Shown: in pieces, positions 17,717 to 25,623 of the stretch | Layout: the number at the start of each line of letters is the position of its first letter | How positions within the stretch are numbered: position 1 is the first letter of the stretch | Source: Gemmatimonadota bacterium | GTDB taxonomy: Bacteria; Gemmatimonadota; Gemmatimonadetes; Gemmatimonadales; Gemmatimonadaceae | DNA length: 64,000 nt | Assembly: GCA_025359135.1 (NCBI GenBank) | Contig: JANYHJ010000175.1 | Location: forward strand, 49,822-113,821 | Reading direction: 5' to 3' | The notes under the pieces: model-generated | Databases searched by the model: none | Seen by the model: only the letters and a program-made list of their open reading frames with translations | What the model was told of the DNA's origin: nothing | Position numbers and translations under genes: made by a program

Positions 17717-17744
17717 ACATCGCAGGGTTCGTCCCTGCTGTTGT

Positions 17745-17778
17745 GACCGCCGACCACCCCCCGGGGTGATCGGCGGTC
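17745..17778 (+). terminator. strong hairpin after zinc-ribbon gene
   Basis: Stem GACCGCCGA / TCGGCGGTC, one C-A mismatch, then CACCCC / GGGGTG with a 2-base loop. It follows the stop by 28 bases; a smaller hairpin (GCAGGG / CCCTGC, 17722-17738) precedes it. There is no T run. Confidence 0.6.
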
Positions 17779-17801
17779 GTGCGTTGCGGCCCGGAAAACG
17801 C

Positions 17802-17807
17802 TATACT
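17802..17807 (+). promoter_or_regulatory. -10 element of cold-shock gene, long 5' leader
   Basis: TATACT in a short AT-richer patch 110 bases upstream of the cold-shock start. No good -35 at 16-18 bases. The implied ~105-base untranslated leader is typical of cspA-type genes, whose leaders refold with temperature. Confidence 0.45.
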
Positions 17808-17917
17808 AGCCCCACTTCTGATGCCGGGATCTGGCCGGCTGGTGTGCGACACACCTGCGTCCGGACTCCGACGTCTCGCTTCACCATGATTGTCCCAGTG
17901 GGACGAGGGAACGTCGT

Positions 17918-18127
17918 ATGGCAAGGATCACCGGCAGTGTGAAGTGGTTCAACGACGCAAAGGGCTTTGGCTTCATCTCGCGCGAGGGGGGGCCCGACGT
18001 GTTCGTGCACTTCAGCGCCATCCAAGGCAGCGGCTTCAAGTCGCTTGCTGAAGGGGACAAGGTGGAGTTCGAGATCGTCCAAGGCCAGAAGGGACCACAG
18101 GCAGCGGACGTGACAAAAGCGGGGTAA
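17918..18127 (+). CDS. csp: cold-shock domain protein
   Basis: 69 aa, the standard CspA length. RNP1 (KGFGFIS) and RNP2 (VFVHFSAI) are intact, with the flanking [12 protein letters not shown] and [13 protein letters not shown] typical of the family. These proteins bind single-stranded RNA/DNA and melt RNA secondary structure during cold stress or rapid growth. A long 5' leader and a strong terminator frame it as a single-gene unit. A second copy lies at 47471-47686 on the other strand and differs at several positions (for example [16 protein letters not shown]). Confidence 0.95.
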   Translation: MARITGSVKWFNDAKGFGFISREGGPDVFVHFSAIQGSGFKSLAEGDKVEFEIVQGQKGPQAADVTKAG

Positions 18128-18154
18128 GACACCTCGTCCGCGATCGTGTGTCAC

Positions 18155-18189
18155 ACAACGCCCCGCTCTCTCCCGAGACGGGGCGTTGT
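18155..18189 (+). terminator. intrinsic terminator of the cold-shock gene
   Basis: Perfect 11-bp stem ACAACGCCCCG / CGGGGCGTTGT, extended inside by TCTC / GAGA around a TCCC loop, 28 bases after the stop codon. The downstream sequence is GTTGTCGTTCC, only moderately T-rich. Confidence 0.75.
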
Positions 18190-18322
18190 CGTTCCCCCTG
18201 TTCCGCCTCGAGAACCTTCGAGAGCTTCCGTCGGTGGGCGTCAGCCCGACCATCCTTCAGGCGACGACCGGTGTCTCACGGACGTCGCGCACGCGAACTC
18301 GTTCTCCCTTGCATCTCTTCTC

Positions 18323-19708
18323 ATGACACGCCTGTCGTCGGTCCTGCGACGCCTTTCCGGTGCCGCCCTCCTCCTGCCATCGCTCGCGCTTGGCCAGCGC
18401 GCCCCGTCGCCGAACATCGCGCTGCCGCACCAGCGGTTCCAGCTTCCGAACGGCCTCGACGTCATTCTCCATGTCGATCGCACGGTCCCGCTCGTCACCG
18501 TCTACCAGTGGTTCAAGGTCGGTTCGGGCGACGAAAAGGTCGGCCGCACTGGTTTCGCGCACCTCTTCGAGCACATCATGTTCATGGGCTCGGCGAACGT
18601 TCCGGTTGGCAAGTTCGACCAGTGGCTGGAGGCCGCCGGAGCGCAGAACAACGGCTCCACCAACCAGGATCGCACCGACTACTTCGAATCCGGGCCGGCC
18701 CACGCCCTCCCACTCATGCTCTGGCTCGATGCCGACCGCCTGGGCTGGCTGCTGCCCACGATGGATCAGGCCAAGGTCGATCTCCAGCGCGACGTCGTGA
18801 AGAACGAACGTCGCCAGAGCTACGACAATGCGCCCTATGGTCGCTCCTATGAAACCATCCTGGCCGCGCTCTGGCCAGCGGGACATCCCTACTCGTGGAG
18901 CACCATCGGCTCCATGGCCGACCTGTCGGCCGCCTCACTCGACGACGTGAAGGGTTTCTTCCGTCAGTACTACGCGCCCAACAACGTCATTCTCGTGATC
19001 GCGGGCGACTTCGATGCCGACTCCGCGCGCGCGATGGTCACGCGCTACTTCGGCGACGTGCCGCGGAATCCGGCCACTCCGGCGCGCTCGACCGCAGCTG
19101 CCCTTCCACCGCTCACACGGGACACCATCCTGATGCTCGAGGATCGCGTGCAGCTGCCGCGCCTCACCTGGACCTGGCGGGGCGTCCCCGTGGGACACGC
19201 CGACGAGGCCGCCCTCGACGCCGCGGCCGCGATCCTCGGCCAGGGCAAGTCGTCGCGCCTCTACAAGTCGCTCGTCTACGAACGCCAGGTCGCGCAGGAC
19301 GTGCGCGCGTCCAATCCCACGGAACGACTCGCGGGATCGTTCGCCCTGCAGGGCACGCCCAAGCCGGGTGTGCATCCCCGCGTCCTTGCGGCCGCGTTTG
19401 ATTCCGCCATCACCGAGCTCGCTGCGCATGGTCCCACCGAGCGCGAATTGCAGCGGCACAAGAACCAGGCGCGCGCCTCCGTGCTCGATGCGCTCTCGAG
19501 CACGCTCGGTCGCGCGCAATCGCTCGGCGAATGTCTCGCAACGCGCAGCACGCCGGACTGTCTCGCCCTCGAGCTCGAGGAAGTGGAGAGGCTCACGCCA
19601 GGCGACGTCCAACATGCCGCGCAACGTTGGCTCGCCGGCAAGGGCAAGGTCGTGCTGACCGTCGTGCCGCAGGGCAAGACGGACCTCGCCGTCGGGGGAA
19701 CCCACTGA
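18323..19708 (+). CDS. M16 family zinc metallopeptidase, catalytic subunit
   Basis: 461 aa from ATG 18323, with a signal peptide (GAALLLPSLALGQRA), so periplasmic. The inverted zinc motif is intact: H80-L-F-E83-H84 with distal E162 (KNERRQ), 78 residues after H84, as in pitrilysin and mitochondrial processing peptidase-beta. A second M16 lobe lacking the motif follows in the same chain. The next gene, overlapping by one base, encodes a zinc-motif-free M16 partner, so the two probably form the alpha/beta heterodimer seen in bacterial M16B pairs. Substrates are probably short periplasmic or surface peptides. Confidence 0.92.
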   Translation: MTRLSSVLRRLSGAALLLPSLALGQRAPSPNIALPHQRFQLPNGLDVILHVDRTVPLVTVYQWFKVGSGDEKVGRTGFAHLFEHIMFMGSANVPVGKFDQWLEAAGAQNNGSTNQDRTDYFESGPAHALPLMLWLDADRLGWLLPTMDQAKVDLQRDVVKNERRQSYDNAPYGRSYETILAALWPAGHPYSWSTIGSMADLSAASLDDVKGFFRQYYAPNNVILVIAGDFDADSARAMVTRYFGDVPRNPATPARSTAAALPPLTRDTILMLEDRVQLPRLTWTWRGVPVGHADEAALDAAAAILGQGKSSRLYKSLVYERQVAQDVRASNPTERLAGSFALQGTPKPGVHPRVLAAAFDSAITELAAHGPTERELQRHKNQARASVLDALSSTLGRAQSLGECLATRSTPDCLALELEEVERLTPGDVQHAAQRWLAGKGKVVLTVVPQGKTDLAVGGTH

Positions 19709-21168
19709 TGCCGACTTCCTGCTTCGCGTGCGCTCGGCACACCACGCTGGCGCTTGCCCTCTTCGTCTGGCCGATCGCAGGTCACGCCCAGGCGTTCAAC
19801 CGCGCCACGCCGCCCAAGTTGGGTTCGCCCAGACGGCTGGTACTTCCCGTCATGCACGAGCGCTCGCTCACCAACGGGATGCGCCTGATCATCGTAGAGC
19901 GTCACGACCTGCCTGTGGCGGACGTGGCGCTCCTCATCGGCGCGGGCAGCGACGTCGAGGCCGTCGGCAAGGGCGGACTCGCCACGCTCACCGCCAACCT
20001 GCTCGACGAAGGCGCCAACGGCCGCGCCTCGCTGGACATCGCCGAACAGCAGGCCTTCCTCGGCGCGCGCCTTTCGACCGGTGCGAGCTTCGACCGTACG
20101 ACGATTTCGTTGCACGCGCCCGTGGCCGTGCTCGACTCCGCGATGACGCTCTTCGCCGACGTGGTCCGGCGTCCGGCGTTCGAGACAAAGGAGTTCACGC
20201 GCCTCCGTGACGAGCGCATGACCGCGCTCCTTCAGGAGAACGATCGCGGCCCGGCTGTGGCCGATCGCGCATTTGCCGCGCTGGTCTTCGGCGACACGCA
20301 CCCGTACGGCCGCAACCCCAATGGCACGCAGGCCGAGACCGAGGCGCTCACGCGCGACGACGTGACGGCGTTCTACGCCGCGTGGTACAAGCCGAACAAC
20401 AGCGTCCTGATCGTGGTCGGGGACGTGACGGTCAGCCGCGCGACGGCGCTCGCCGAGCGACTCTTCGGCAGTTGGCTCAAGGCACCGCTGCCGACGCGCG
20501 CGCCGGTCGCGGCGCCCGCCCCGGCGACGCAGTCGCGCATCATTGTCGTCGACAAGCCGGCCGCCGCACAGTCGTCATTCCGCATCGGTGGCATCGGCAT
20601 CAGCCGGGCAAGCCCGGACTTCTATCCGCTCCAGGTGATGAACACCGTGCTCGGAGGCGCCTTCACGAGCCGCCTCAACAACAACCTGCGCGAAACGAAG
20701 GGATTCAGTTACGGCGCATCGAGCGGATTCGCGACGCGCCGCTGGGTCGGGCCGTGGACGGCCGGTTCGGAAATCGTCTCGGCCAAGAGCGACTCGGCGC
20801 TGCTCGAATTCATCAAGGAGCTCAGCGCCATTCGCGAGACGGTGCCGGCCGATGAGATGGGCAAGGCGAAGCGATATCTCACGCTCGGCTATGCCGACCG
20901 CTTCGAGTCGACGTCCGACGTGGCGGGCGGCATCGCCGACGTGGCGACGCTCGGCATTCCGCTCTCCGAACTCGGTGCCTATCAGGCCCGGGTGGATGCC
21001 GTGACGGCAGCTGACGTGCGGCGCGTGGCGAAGCGGTACATCAATCCTGCGGCGCTGACGATCGTGATTGCCGGTGACAAGGCTTCGCTCGTGCCCGCAC
21101 TCGATGCGCTGCACGTCGCACCCGTGGAGGTGCGCGACATGTACGGCCGGCCGGTGCCGACTCCGTAG
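19708..21168 (+). CDS. M16 family peptidase-like protein, non-catalytic partner
   Basis: 486 aa with a signal peptide (TLALALFVWPIAGHAQA). The fold is M16B (LTNGMRLIIVERHDLPVADV at the start; YYAAWYKPNNSVLIVVGDV-like strand later), but the zinc motif is absent: the aligned region reads GLATLTANLLDEGA with no HxxEH. Such subunits bind and present substrate in heterodimers. It shares one base with the catalytic subunit gene, so a 1:1 complex is likely. A strong terminator follows at 21193. Confidence 0.88.
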   Translation: MPTSCFACARHTTLALALFVWPIAGHAQAFNRATPPKLGSPRRLVLPVMHERSLTNGMRLIIVERHDLPVADVALLIGAGSDVEAVGKGGLATLTANLLDEGANGRASLDIAEQQAFLGARLSTGASFDRTTISLHAPVAVLDSAMTLFADVVRRPAFETKEFTRLRDERMTALLQENDRGPAVADRAFAALVFGDTHPYGRNPNGTQAETEALTRDDVTAFYAAWYKPNNSVLIVVGDVTVSRATALAERLFGSWLKAPLPTRAPVAAPAPATQSRIIVVDKPAAAQSSFRIGGIGISRASPDFYPLQVMNTVLGGAFTSRLNNNLRETKGFSYGASSGFATRRWVGPWTAGSEIVSAKSDSALLEFIKELSAIRETVPADEMGKAKRYLTLGYADRFESTSDVAGGIADVATLGIPLSELGAYQARVDAVTAADVRRVAKRYINPAALTIVIAGDKASLVPALDALHVAPVEVRDMYGRPVPTP

Positions 21169-21192
21169 TCGCAGAAGGCACCGAGCCCACGA

Positions 21193-21222
21193 CGCCCCAC
21201 GCGACTTGAGTCGCGTGGGGCG
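21193..21222 (+). terminator. intrinsic terminator after the M16 pair
   Basis: Inverted repeat CGCCCCACGCGACT / AGTCGCGTGGGGCG, 14 bases per arm with a 2-base centre, starting 24 bases after the stop codon. It may also serve the convergent minus-strand gene ending at 21277. Confidence 0.75.
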
Positions 21223-21276
21223 CCAGGCCGTCCCGGGGGAGTCTTGACGGATGCCTGATCGCAGCCGGGGGCGCGC

Positions 21277-21609
21277 TCAGGCGGCGGTGGCCCGTCGCGT
21301 GCGATGTCCGCTGCTCGGGCGCGGCGTTTCGTGTCGTTCGTCCGCCGGCTGGTTGGCGGGCATCGGCTGCGTGGCCGGCGTGGGGCGCGGCTGTCCAGCA
21401 GCGGCCATGAGCTGCGCCATGCGGTGCGCGAAGACGAAGGCCTGCAGGGGCGCGCGCGCGGCGTTTGCTGGTTGCGCGGCGAGTGCGGCCGCTTCGGCGC
21501 GCACCACGGCCGGGAGCGACACCGCCAGCGGATCGTCGAGCAGCGCGCGAATGGTCGCCGCGTCGCGCTCGGTGAGCGCGCGGCAGAGGCGGTCGAGATA
21601 GCGCGACAT
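21277..21609 (-). CDS. hypothetical protein, possible NrtR-family regulon member
   Basis: 110 aa from ATG 21609, which follows a strong GGGAGGGG site; the frame is open 33 bases further. An alpha-helical N-terminal half (LDRLCRALTERDAATIRALLDD) is followed by an Ala/Pro/Gln-rich C-terminus ending in basic residues (HRTRRATAA). No family recognised. The promoter (TATATA at 21633-21638) carries a perfect palindrome in its spacer that resembles the site at the promoter of the neighbouring NUDIX-type regulator gene, so it is probably controlled by that regulator. Confidence 0.62.
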   Translation of the reverse strand: MSRYLDRLCRALTERDAATIRALLDDPLAVSLPAVVRAEAAALAAQPANAARAPLQAFVFAHRMAQLMAAAGQPRPTPATQPMPANQPADERHETPRPSSGHRTRRATAA

Positions 21610-21640
21610 CGGCACCCCTCCCGAGTTTGACGTTATATAC

Positions 21641-21655
21641 ACTTAGCAACTAAGT
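21641..21655. promoter_or_regulatory. palindromic operator-like site, spacer of promoter
   Basis: Perfect inverted repeat ACTTAG-CAA-CTAAGT. On the minus strand it occupies the gap between the -10 (TATATA, 21633-21638) and the expected -35 position, where a bound repressor would block RNA polymerase. Confidence 0.55.
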
Positions 21656-21717
21656 ACCCCGTTCCGCAAGCCGGGGTCCGTCACGGGTACGCCACGGTCG
21701 GGGAGCCCGCGCGAGGG

Positions 21718-22395
21718 CTAGTGGCCGAGGACGTCGAAGCGGACGCCGCGCCGTGACTGCCGGCGCTTCCGCGGGGCGAAGCGGTACAATTGCGCCGGGC
21801 GACCGCGTCCCTCGCTGCGCCACTCGTCGGTCGGTTCCACGAGGTACGCGGCTTGCAGCGACCGACGGAAGCTCGCCTTGTGCAGCGTCCAGCCAAGCAG
21901 CAGCTCGTACATCCTTTGCAGCTCGGAGAGCGTGAACGTCGGGGGCAGGAGCTTGAACGCGACCGGTGCGTGGTCGAGTCGGACACGCATCGTGTCGAGC
22001 GCGGATTCGAGAATCGCCGCGTGTCGGCCGGCCAGCCCCGCGTGCGCGACGGGCACCCACGCCGCGCCGCGGGCCGTTCGGCCGTCAGCCGCCGGCGCGC
22101 TGATGACCCCCACGTAGGCGACGCTGACGGACGCCGAGCCCGGGTGCTTGAGCTGGTCGCCGAACGCCTGCAGCTGCTCCATCCAGCCGGGCTCTGCGCC
22201 CGCCGTTCGCCTGGCGAGAAGCCGCGCAGACGTGGGCAGCGTTTCACCGCCCCTCGGCGACACCCACGGCAGGTGCGCCGAGCCGCGCAACGGCTTGTCC
22301 ACGAGCACGTGCAGGGCGCCCTCGCGCGGCGCGAGGAGCACAAGATCGACGCTGTGGGAGGGACGTGTCGCCGCCCGCCGGGAGGCGGGGGTCAC
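21718..22395 (-). CDS. NUDIX-related transcriptional regulator (NrtR-like)
   Basis: 225 aa, GTG start. An N-terminal NUDIX-like domain (SVDLVLLAPREGALHVLVDKPL) is followed by a C-terminal winged helix with the characteristic NrtR sequence FTLSELQRMYELLLGWTLHKASFRR-type helix pair. The NUDIX box is degenerate: GGETLPTSARLLARRTAG lacks the REUxEE glutamates, as is usual in regulators that sense rather than hydrolyse ADP-ribose or sugar nucleotides. Family members bind ~21-bp palindromes and often autoregulate. A fitting palindrome lies in its own promoter. No NAD-synthesis genes are adjacent, so the effector is open. Confidence 0.82.
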   Translation of the reverse strand: MTPASRRAATRPSHSVDLVLLAPREGALHVLVDKPLRGSAHLPWVSPRGGETLPTSARLLARRTAGAEPGWMEQLQAFGDQLKHPGSASVSVAYVGVISAPAADGRTARGAAWVPVAHAGLAGRHAAILESALDTMRVRLDHAPVAFKLLPPTFTLSELQRMYELLLGWTLHKASFRRSLQAAYLVEPTDEWRSEGRGRPAQLYRFAPRKRRQSRRGVRFDVLGH

Positions 22396-22433
22396 GGCAG
22401 TCGGAGGATGGACGGGGCGGACATCGCGGGGGG

Positions 22434-22463
22434 CAATTAGTAGCCAACTGAAACTAAAGTCAA
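22434..22463 (-). promoter_or_regulatory. promoter with operator-like palindrome for the NrtR-like gene
   Basis: Minus-strand -35 TTGACT (22463-22458), 18-base spacer, weak -10 TAATTG (22439-22434). The arms TTAGT and ACTAA (22437-22441 and 22453-22457) form a 21-bp palindrome spanning the spacer. In the same orientation it shares an AGTTG(G)CTA core with the site at 21641. Confidence 0.5.
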
Positions 22464-22583
22464 CCCCTTCCGCGGCGCGCGGTGCGTCCGCCGTGGCGTT
22501 TGTGCCTGCGAGACGATACCGCCCCGGGCGTCACGCGGCAATCCGTCGAGAGGCCGTCGCCGCGCAAGGGGCGGTCCGCCTGT

Positions 22584-24446
22584 CTAGGGAATCGACGGTG
22601 TGCGAATGTCGCGCGACACTCCGGCACCGATCGGTGCGAGCGGCGGGATGCTCACGGGAAGCCGGCCCGTGATCGCCACTAGCCCCGCAAGCGCGCGCGC
22701 AGCCGCGACTTGCGATGCGGTCGAGCCGCCCCACGCCACCAGATACGCTCGCGCGTCCGGGATCTCGCGCAATAGGTAGGGATTTCCGAAGGCCACCACC
22801 ACCGGCGCCTTGCCGCGCGACACGAGCCCGCGCACGAGCGCCGGCAGTGAGCCTGGCGCCGTGGCCGTCGCCGATTCGCTCGTCTGGATCATGTAGCTCG
22901 CGACGACGACCTGATCCGCCGAATCCGCAGCGGCGAGCAATCGCGCGACATTGCCGCCGTCGCGCTCCACGTTCGGCATCATCAACTCGCTGCGCAGCGC
23001 CGGATACGACGCACGCAGCGTGCTCGTGAAGGCCGGTCCGGCCGCGAGATCGCCCCGAGGCGTCACGATGATCGTCAGCACACGCGGCGCCGTGCGTGCG
23101 CTCGCAAGCGGCACCTGCATCAGCGAGTCGCGCACGAGCGTGAGGCCGCCCTCGGCGATGCGGCGCGCGAGGTCGACGTGCGACGAATCACCAACCACTA
23201 CGCGCACCGAGTCGATCGAAACGAGGCGATGGCGGACGAGGCCCAGCCGCTCCTTGAGCGCCAGAATTCGTCGCACGCTCGCATCGAGCCGCGCCTCCGT
23301 GTAGCGCCCTTCCTTCACGCCTTCGACGATCGCATCGATCGATCCCTTCGTGTCCTTCGGCATGAGCACGACGTCGGCGCCGGCGGCCACCGCGCGCTTC
23401 ACCGACTCGCGCGCGCCGAACTGCTGCACCACGCCGACCATGTCCATCGCGTCGGTGAAGATCAGCCCCTGAAAGCCCATCTCGCCGCGCAGCAGCCCCT
23501 GCAGGACGCTACTCGAGAGCGTCGCGGGCACGCCGCTGCTGTCGAGCGCGGGGAGGATGCCGTGAAAGGTCATCATCCCGCCGATGCCGGCCTTCACCGC
23601 GGCGCGAAACGGTGGCAGTTCCACCGCGTCCAGACGCGCTCGGCTCACCGCCACCGTTGGCAGCGCGAGGTGCGAGTTGGTTTCCGTGTCACCGTGCCCG
23701 GGAAAGTGCTTGCCCGTGGCCACCACGCCGTTCTCCTCGAGGCCGCGCGTGATCGCGACGCCCAGCCGGGCGACACTCGCGGGATCCTCGCCAAGCGATC
23801 TGGCCGCGATGACGGGATTGTTCGGGTTGTTGTTCACGTCGAGCACGGGCCCGAACGCGATGTGCACGCCGAGGGCGCGTGCCTCACGCGCGGTCGCGCG
23901 TCCCATCTGGTACGCGAGGGCGCTGTCGCGCGAGGCGCCGAGCGCCATCTGCAGCGGGAAGTTGGTCGCGCCACCCAGGTCGATCTCGTTGGGCACGAAG
24001 TACGGGCCACGCGCGCGGAACCCCACGCCGGTCTCGTAGTCGGCGCTCATGAGCAGCGGCAGCTTCGAGAGCCGTTGCAGCGCGTTCACCTTGGCCGCGA
24101 TCTCCGTCGGGCTGCCGACCGAGACGATGAAGCCGCCCACCTCGTCATCGAGCACGAGTTGCATCAGGCGCGCCCATTCCATCGATCCCTCGGGCACGTA
24201 GTCGCCGAGGATCCACGGCCAGACGAGCTGCGCTGCCTTCTGCCGCAGCGTCATGCGCTTGAGCGTGCGCGCCGTCCATGGTCCGACCGCAGTCCGGACG
24301 GGCCCGCGCACCGAACTCACCCGTGTGGCCACCTGCTGCGCGCGCGGTGTGGCCGCGCGTGCGGCGCCGATGCCAACGCCGGCGGCGGAAACAATCGCGG
24401 CGGTGACGCCAAGCGCCACCGCCGTCCAGCGCAATCCCGGTCGCAT
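22584..24446 (-). CDS. glycoside hydrolase family 3, beta-N-acetylhexosaminidase-like
   Basis: 620 aa from ATG 24446 (GGTGA 5 bases upstream); GTG 24455, overlapping the previous stop by 4 bases, is an alternative. An N-terminal membrane anchor or signal (LGVTAAIVSAAGVGIGAA) precedes a GH3 TIM barrel. The NagZ-type motif KHFPGHGDTETNSH carries the catalytic His/Asp dyad, and FTDAMDMVGV supplies the nucleophile Asp. A GH3 C-terminal sandwich follows, which short NagZ enzymes lack. Family members cleave GlcNAc from peptidoglycan fragments; export suggests periplasmic wall turnover. Confidence 0.9.
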   Translation of the reverse strand: MRPGLRWTAVALGVTAAIVSAAGVGIGAARAATPRAQQVATRVSSVRGPVRTAVGPWTARTLKRMTLRQKAAQLVWPWILGDYVPEGSMEWARLMQLVLDDEVGGFIVSVGSPTEIAAKVNALQRLSKLPLLMSADYETGVGFRARGPYFVPNEIDLGGATNFPLQMALGASRDSALAYQMGRATAREARALGVHIAFGPVLDVNNNPNNPVIAARSLGEDPASVARLGVAITRGLEENGVVATGKHFPGHGDTETNSHLALPTVAVSRARLDAVELPPFRAAVKAGIGGMMTFHGILPALDSSGVPATLSSSVLQGLLRGEMGFQGLIFTDAMDMVGVVQQFGARESVKRAVAAGADVVLMPKDTKGSIDAIVEGVKEGRYTEARLDASVRRILALKERLGLVRHRLVSIDSVRVVVGDSSHVDLARRIAEGGLTLVRDSLMQVPLASARTAPRVLTIIVTPRGDLAAGPAFTSTLRASYPALRSELMMPNVERDGGNVARLLAAADSADQVVVASYMIQTSESATATAPGSLPALVRGLVSRGKAPVVVAFGNPYLLREIPDARAYLVAWGGSTASQVAAARALAGLVAITGRLPVSIPPLAPIGAGVSRDIRTPSIP

Positions 24447-24451
24447 GCGCG

Positions 24452-24730
24452 TCACCAGTTGATGCTGCCCTGCTTGGTCGTGTCCACGTCGGCGCTGGCT
24501 CCCGTCTTGAAGAGGAACGCCTCCATGTTCTGCGTGAGGAACTTGCGCGCCTGCGGATCCATGACGTTCAGTCCGTAGTGGTTGATGAGCATCGTCTGCT
24601 GCTTCTTCCACTCCTCCCAGCAGACCTGGCACGTCCCCTCGAGGATGCGCGCACCGATCGCGCCCGGGAACGGCGGCTTCTCGAACCCCTCGCGTGTGTT
24701 GCCGCAGCGGCGGCAGGTCACGTCGGCCAC
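24452..24730 (-). CDS. YggX-like Fe(II)-trafficking / oxidative-damage protection protein
   Basis: 92 aa from GTG 24730. The core (FPGAIGARILEGTCQVCWEEWKKQQTMLINHYGLN) closely follows YggX, which protects Fe-S clusters and traffics ferrous iron. An added N-terminal knuckle (CRRCGNTREGF) plus the internal CQVC suggest a Cys4 zinc or iron site that enterobacterial YggX lacks. It sits 4 bases after the desaturase stop and overlaps the possible GTG start of the glycosidase gene, so all three may be cotranscribed. Confidence 0.85.
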   Translation of the reverse strand: MADVTCRRCGNTREGFEKPPFPGAIGARILEGTCQVCWEEWKKQQTMLINHYGLNVMDPQARKFLTQNMEAFLFKTGASADVDTTKQGSINW

Positions 24731-24734
24731 GGCG

Positions 24735-25496
24735 CTATTCCGCAAGCCCCTCGCGCGCGTACGCGACGCGTGCGAGGCCGGCCAGCGCCAGCAGGCGGAT
24801 GTACATCCAGCCGATGTCGAACTCGAACCAGCGGTGACTGAACTTCGCGCTGTGCGGATCGGCGTGATGGTTGTTGTGCAGCTCTTCGCCCGCGATCATG
24901 ATCCCGATCGGCGTGATGTTGCGACTCTCGTCCTTCACGTCGTGATTGCGGTAGCCGAGCGCATGCCCGATGCCGTTGATGATGCCAGCTGCCCAGAACG
25001 GAATCCAGACCATCTGCGCGGCCCACACCACCGGACCCACCACCCAACCGAAGAACCAGAGGTCGAAGCCGGCCATGAGGACGATGCCGAGCGAGCTCCG
25101 ACGCGTGAGGAGATGCCGCTCGAGCCAGTCGTTCGGCGTGCCCTTGCCGTACTTCTCGAGCACCCCCTCCTGACGCACCGCGTTGCGGTAGTAGAAGGCG
25201 CCCTTGAGCACGATGTTGCGAAGCCCCGACACGAGCGGCGAGTGCGGATCGCCCTCACGGTCGGCAAAGGCGTGGTGCTTGCGATGGCACGCCACCCACT
25301 CCTTCGTGACGGTGGCCGTGGTCAGCCAGAGCCACAACCGCATCGGGATCGACGCGAGCGCGTGCAACTGCACGCTCCGGTGCGTCTGCGCTCGGTGCAG
25401 GAAGACGGTGACACAGATGTTCGTCAGGTGCCCCGCCACGAGCAGGAACAGGACGGGCTTCCACCAGACGGTGGCCCAACTGCCGAATGCGAGCAT
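24735..25496 (-). CDS. membrane fatty acid desaturase (acyl-CoA desaturase type)
   Basis: 253 aa from ATG 25496; GTG 25505 is an alternative. All three histidine boxes of the stearoyl-CoA desaturase class are present: HRAQTHR, HRKHH and HNNHH. Hydrophobic segments between them match the usual four membrane helices. The enzyme should insert a cis double bond, probably delta-9, using a di-iron centre, and so adjust membrane fluidity. The chain is shorter than animal SCDs but normal for bacterial homologues. Confidence 0.92.
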   Translation of the reverse strand: MLAFGSWATVWWKPVLFLLVAGHLTNICVTVFLHRAQTHRSVQLHALASIPMRLWLWLTTATVTKEWVACHRKHHAFADREGDPHSPLVSGLRNIVLKGAFYYRNAVRQEGVLEKYGKGTPNDWLERHLLTRRSSLGIVLMAGFDLWFFGWVVGPVVWAAQMVWIPFWAAGIINGIGHALGYRNHDVKDESRNITPIGIMIAGEELHNNHHADPHSAKFSHRWFEFDIGWMYIRLLALAGLARVAYAREGLAE

Positions 25497-25623
25497 GTCG
25501 TACACGGAAGGCGCGAAGGATCGGCGCCCGGCGACGTGCCATCGGCTCGTCGCGGGCAGGGTCAACAGGTGGCGGGAAGCTAGCCCGAGGGCTCCTGCGC
25601 GGACACCCGCGCACCGCGCGCCA

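Noticed and set aside
23178..24578. 466-codon frame antisense to the family 3 glycosidase
   Set aside because: The glycosidase has intact catalytic motifs; the antisense frame is a GC artefact.
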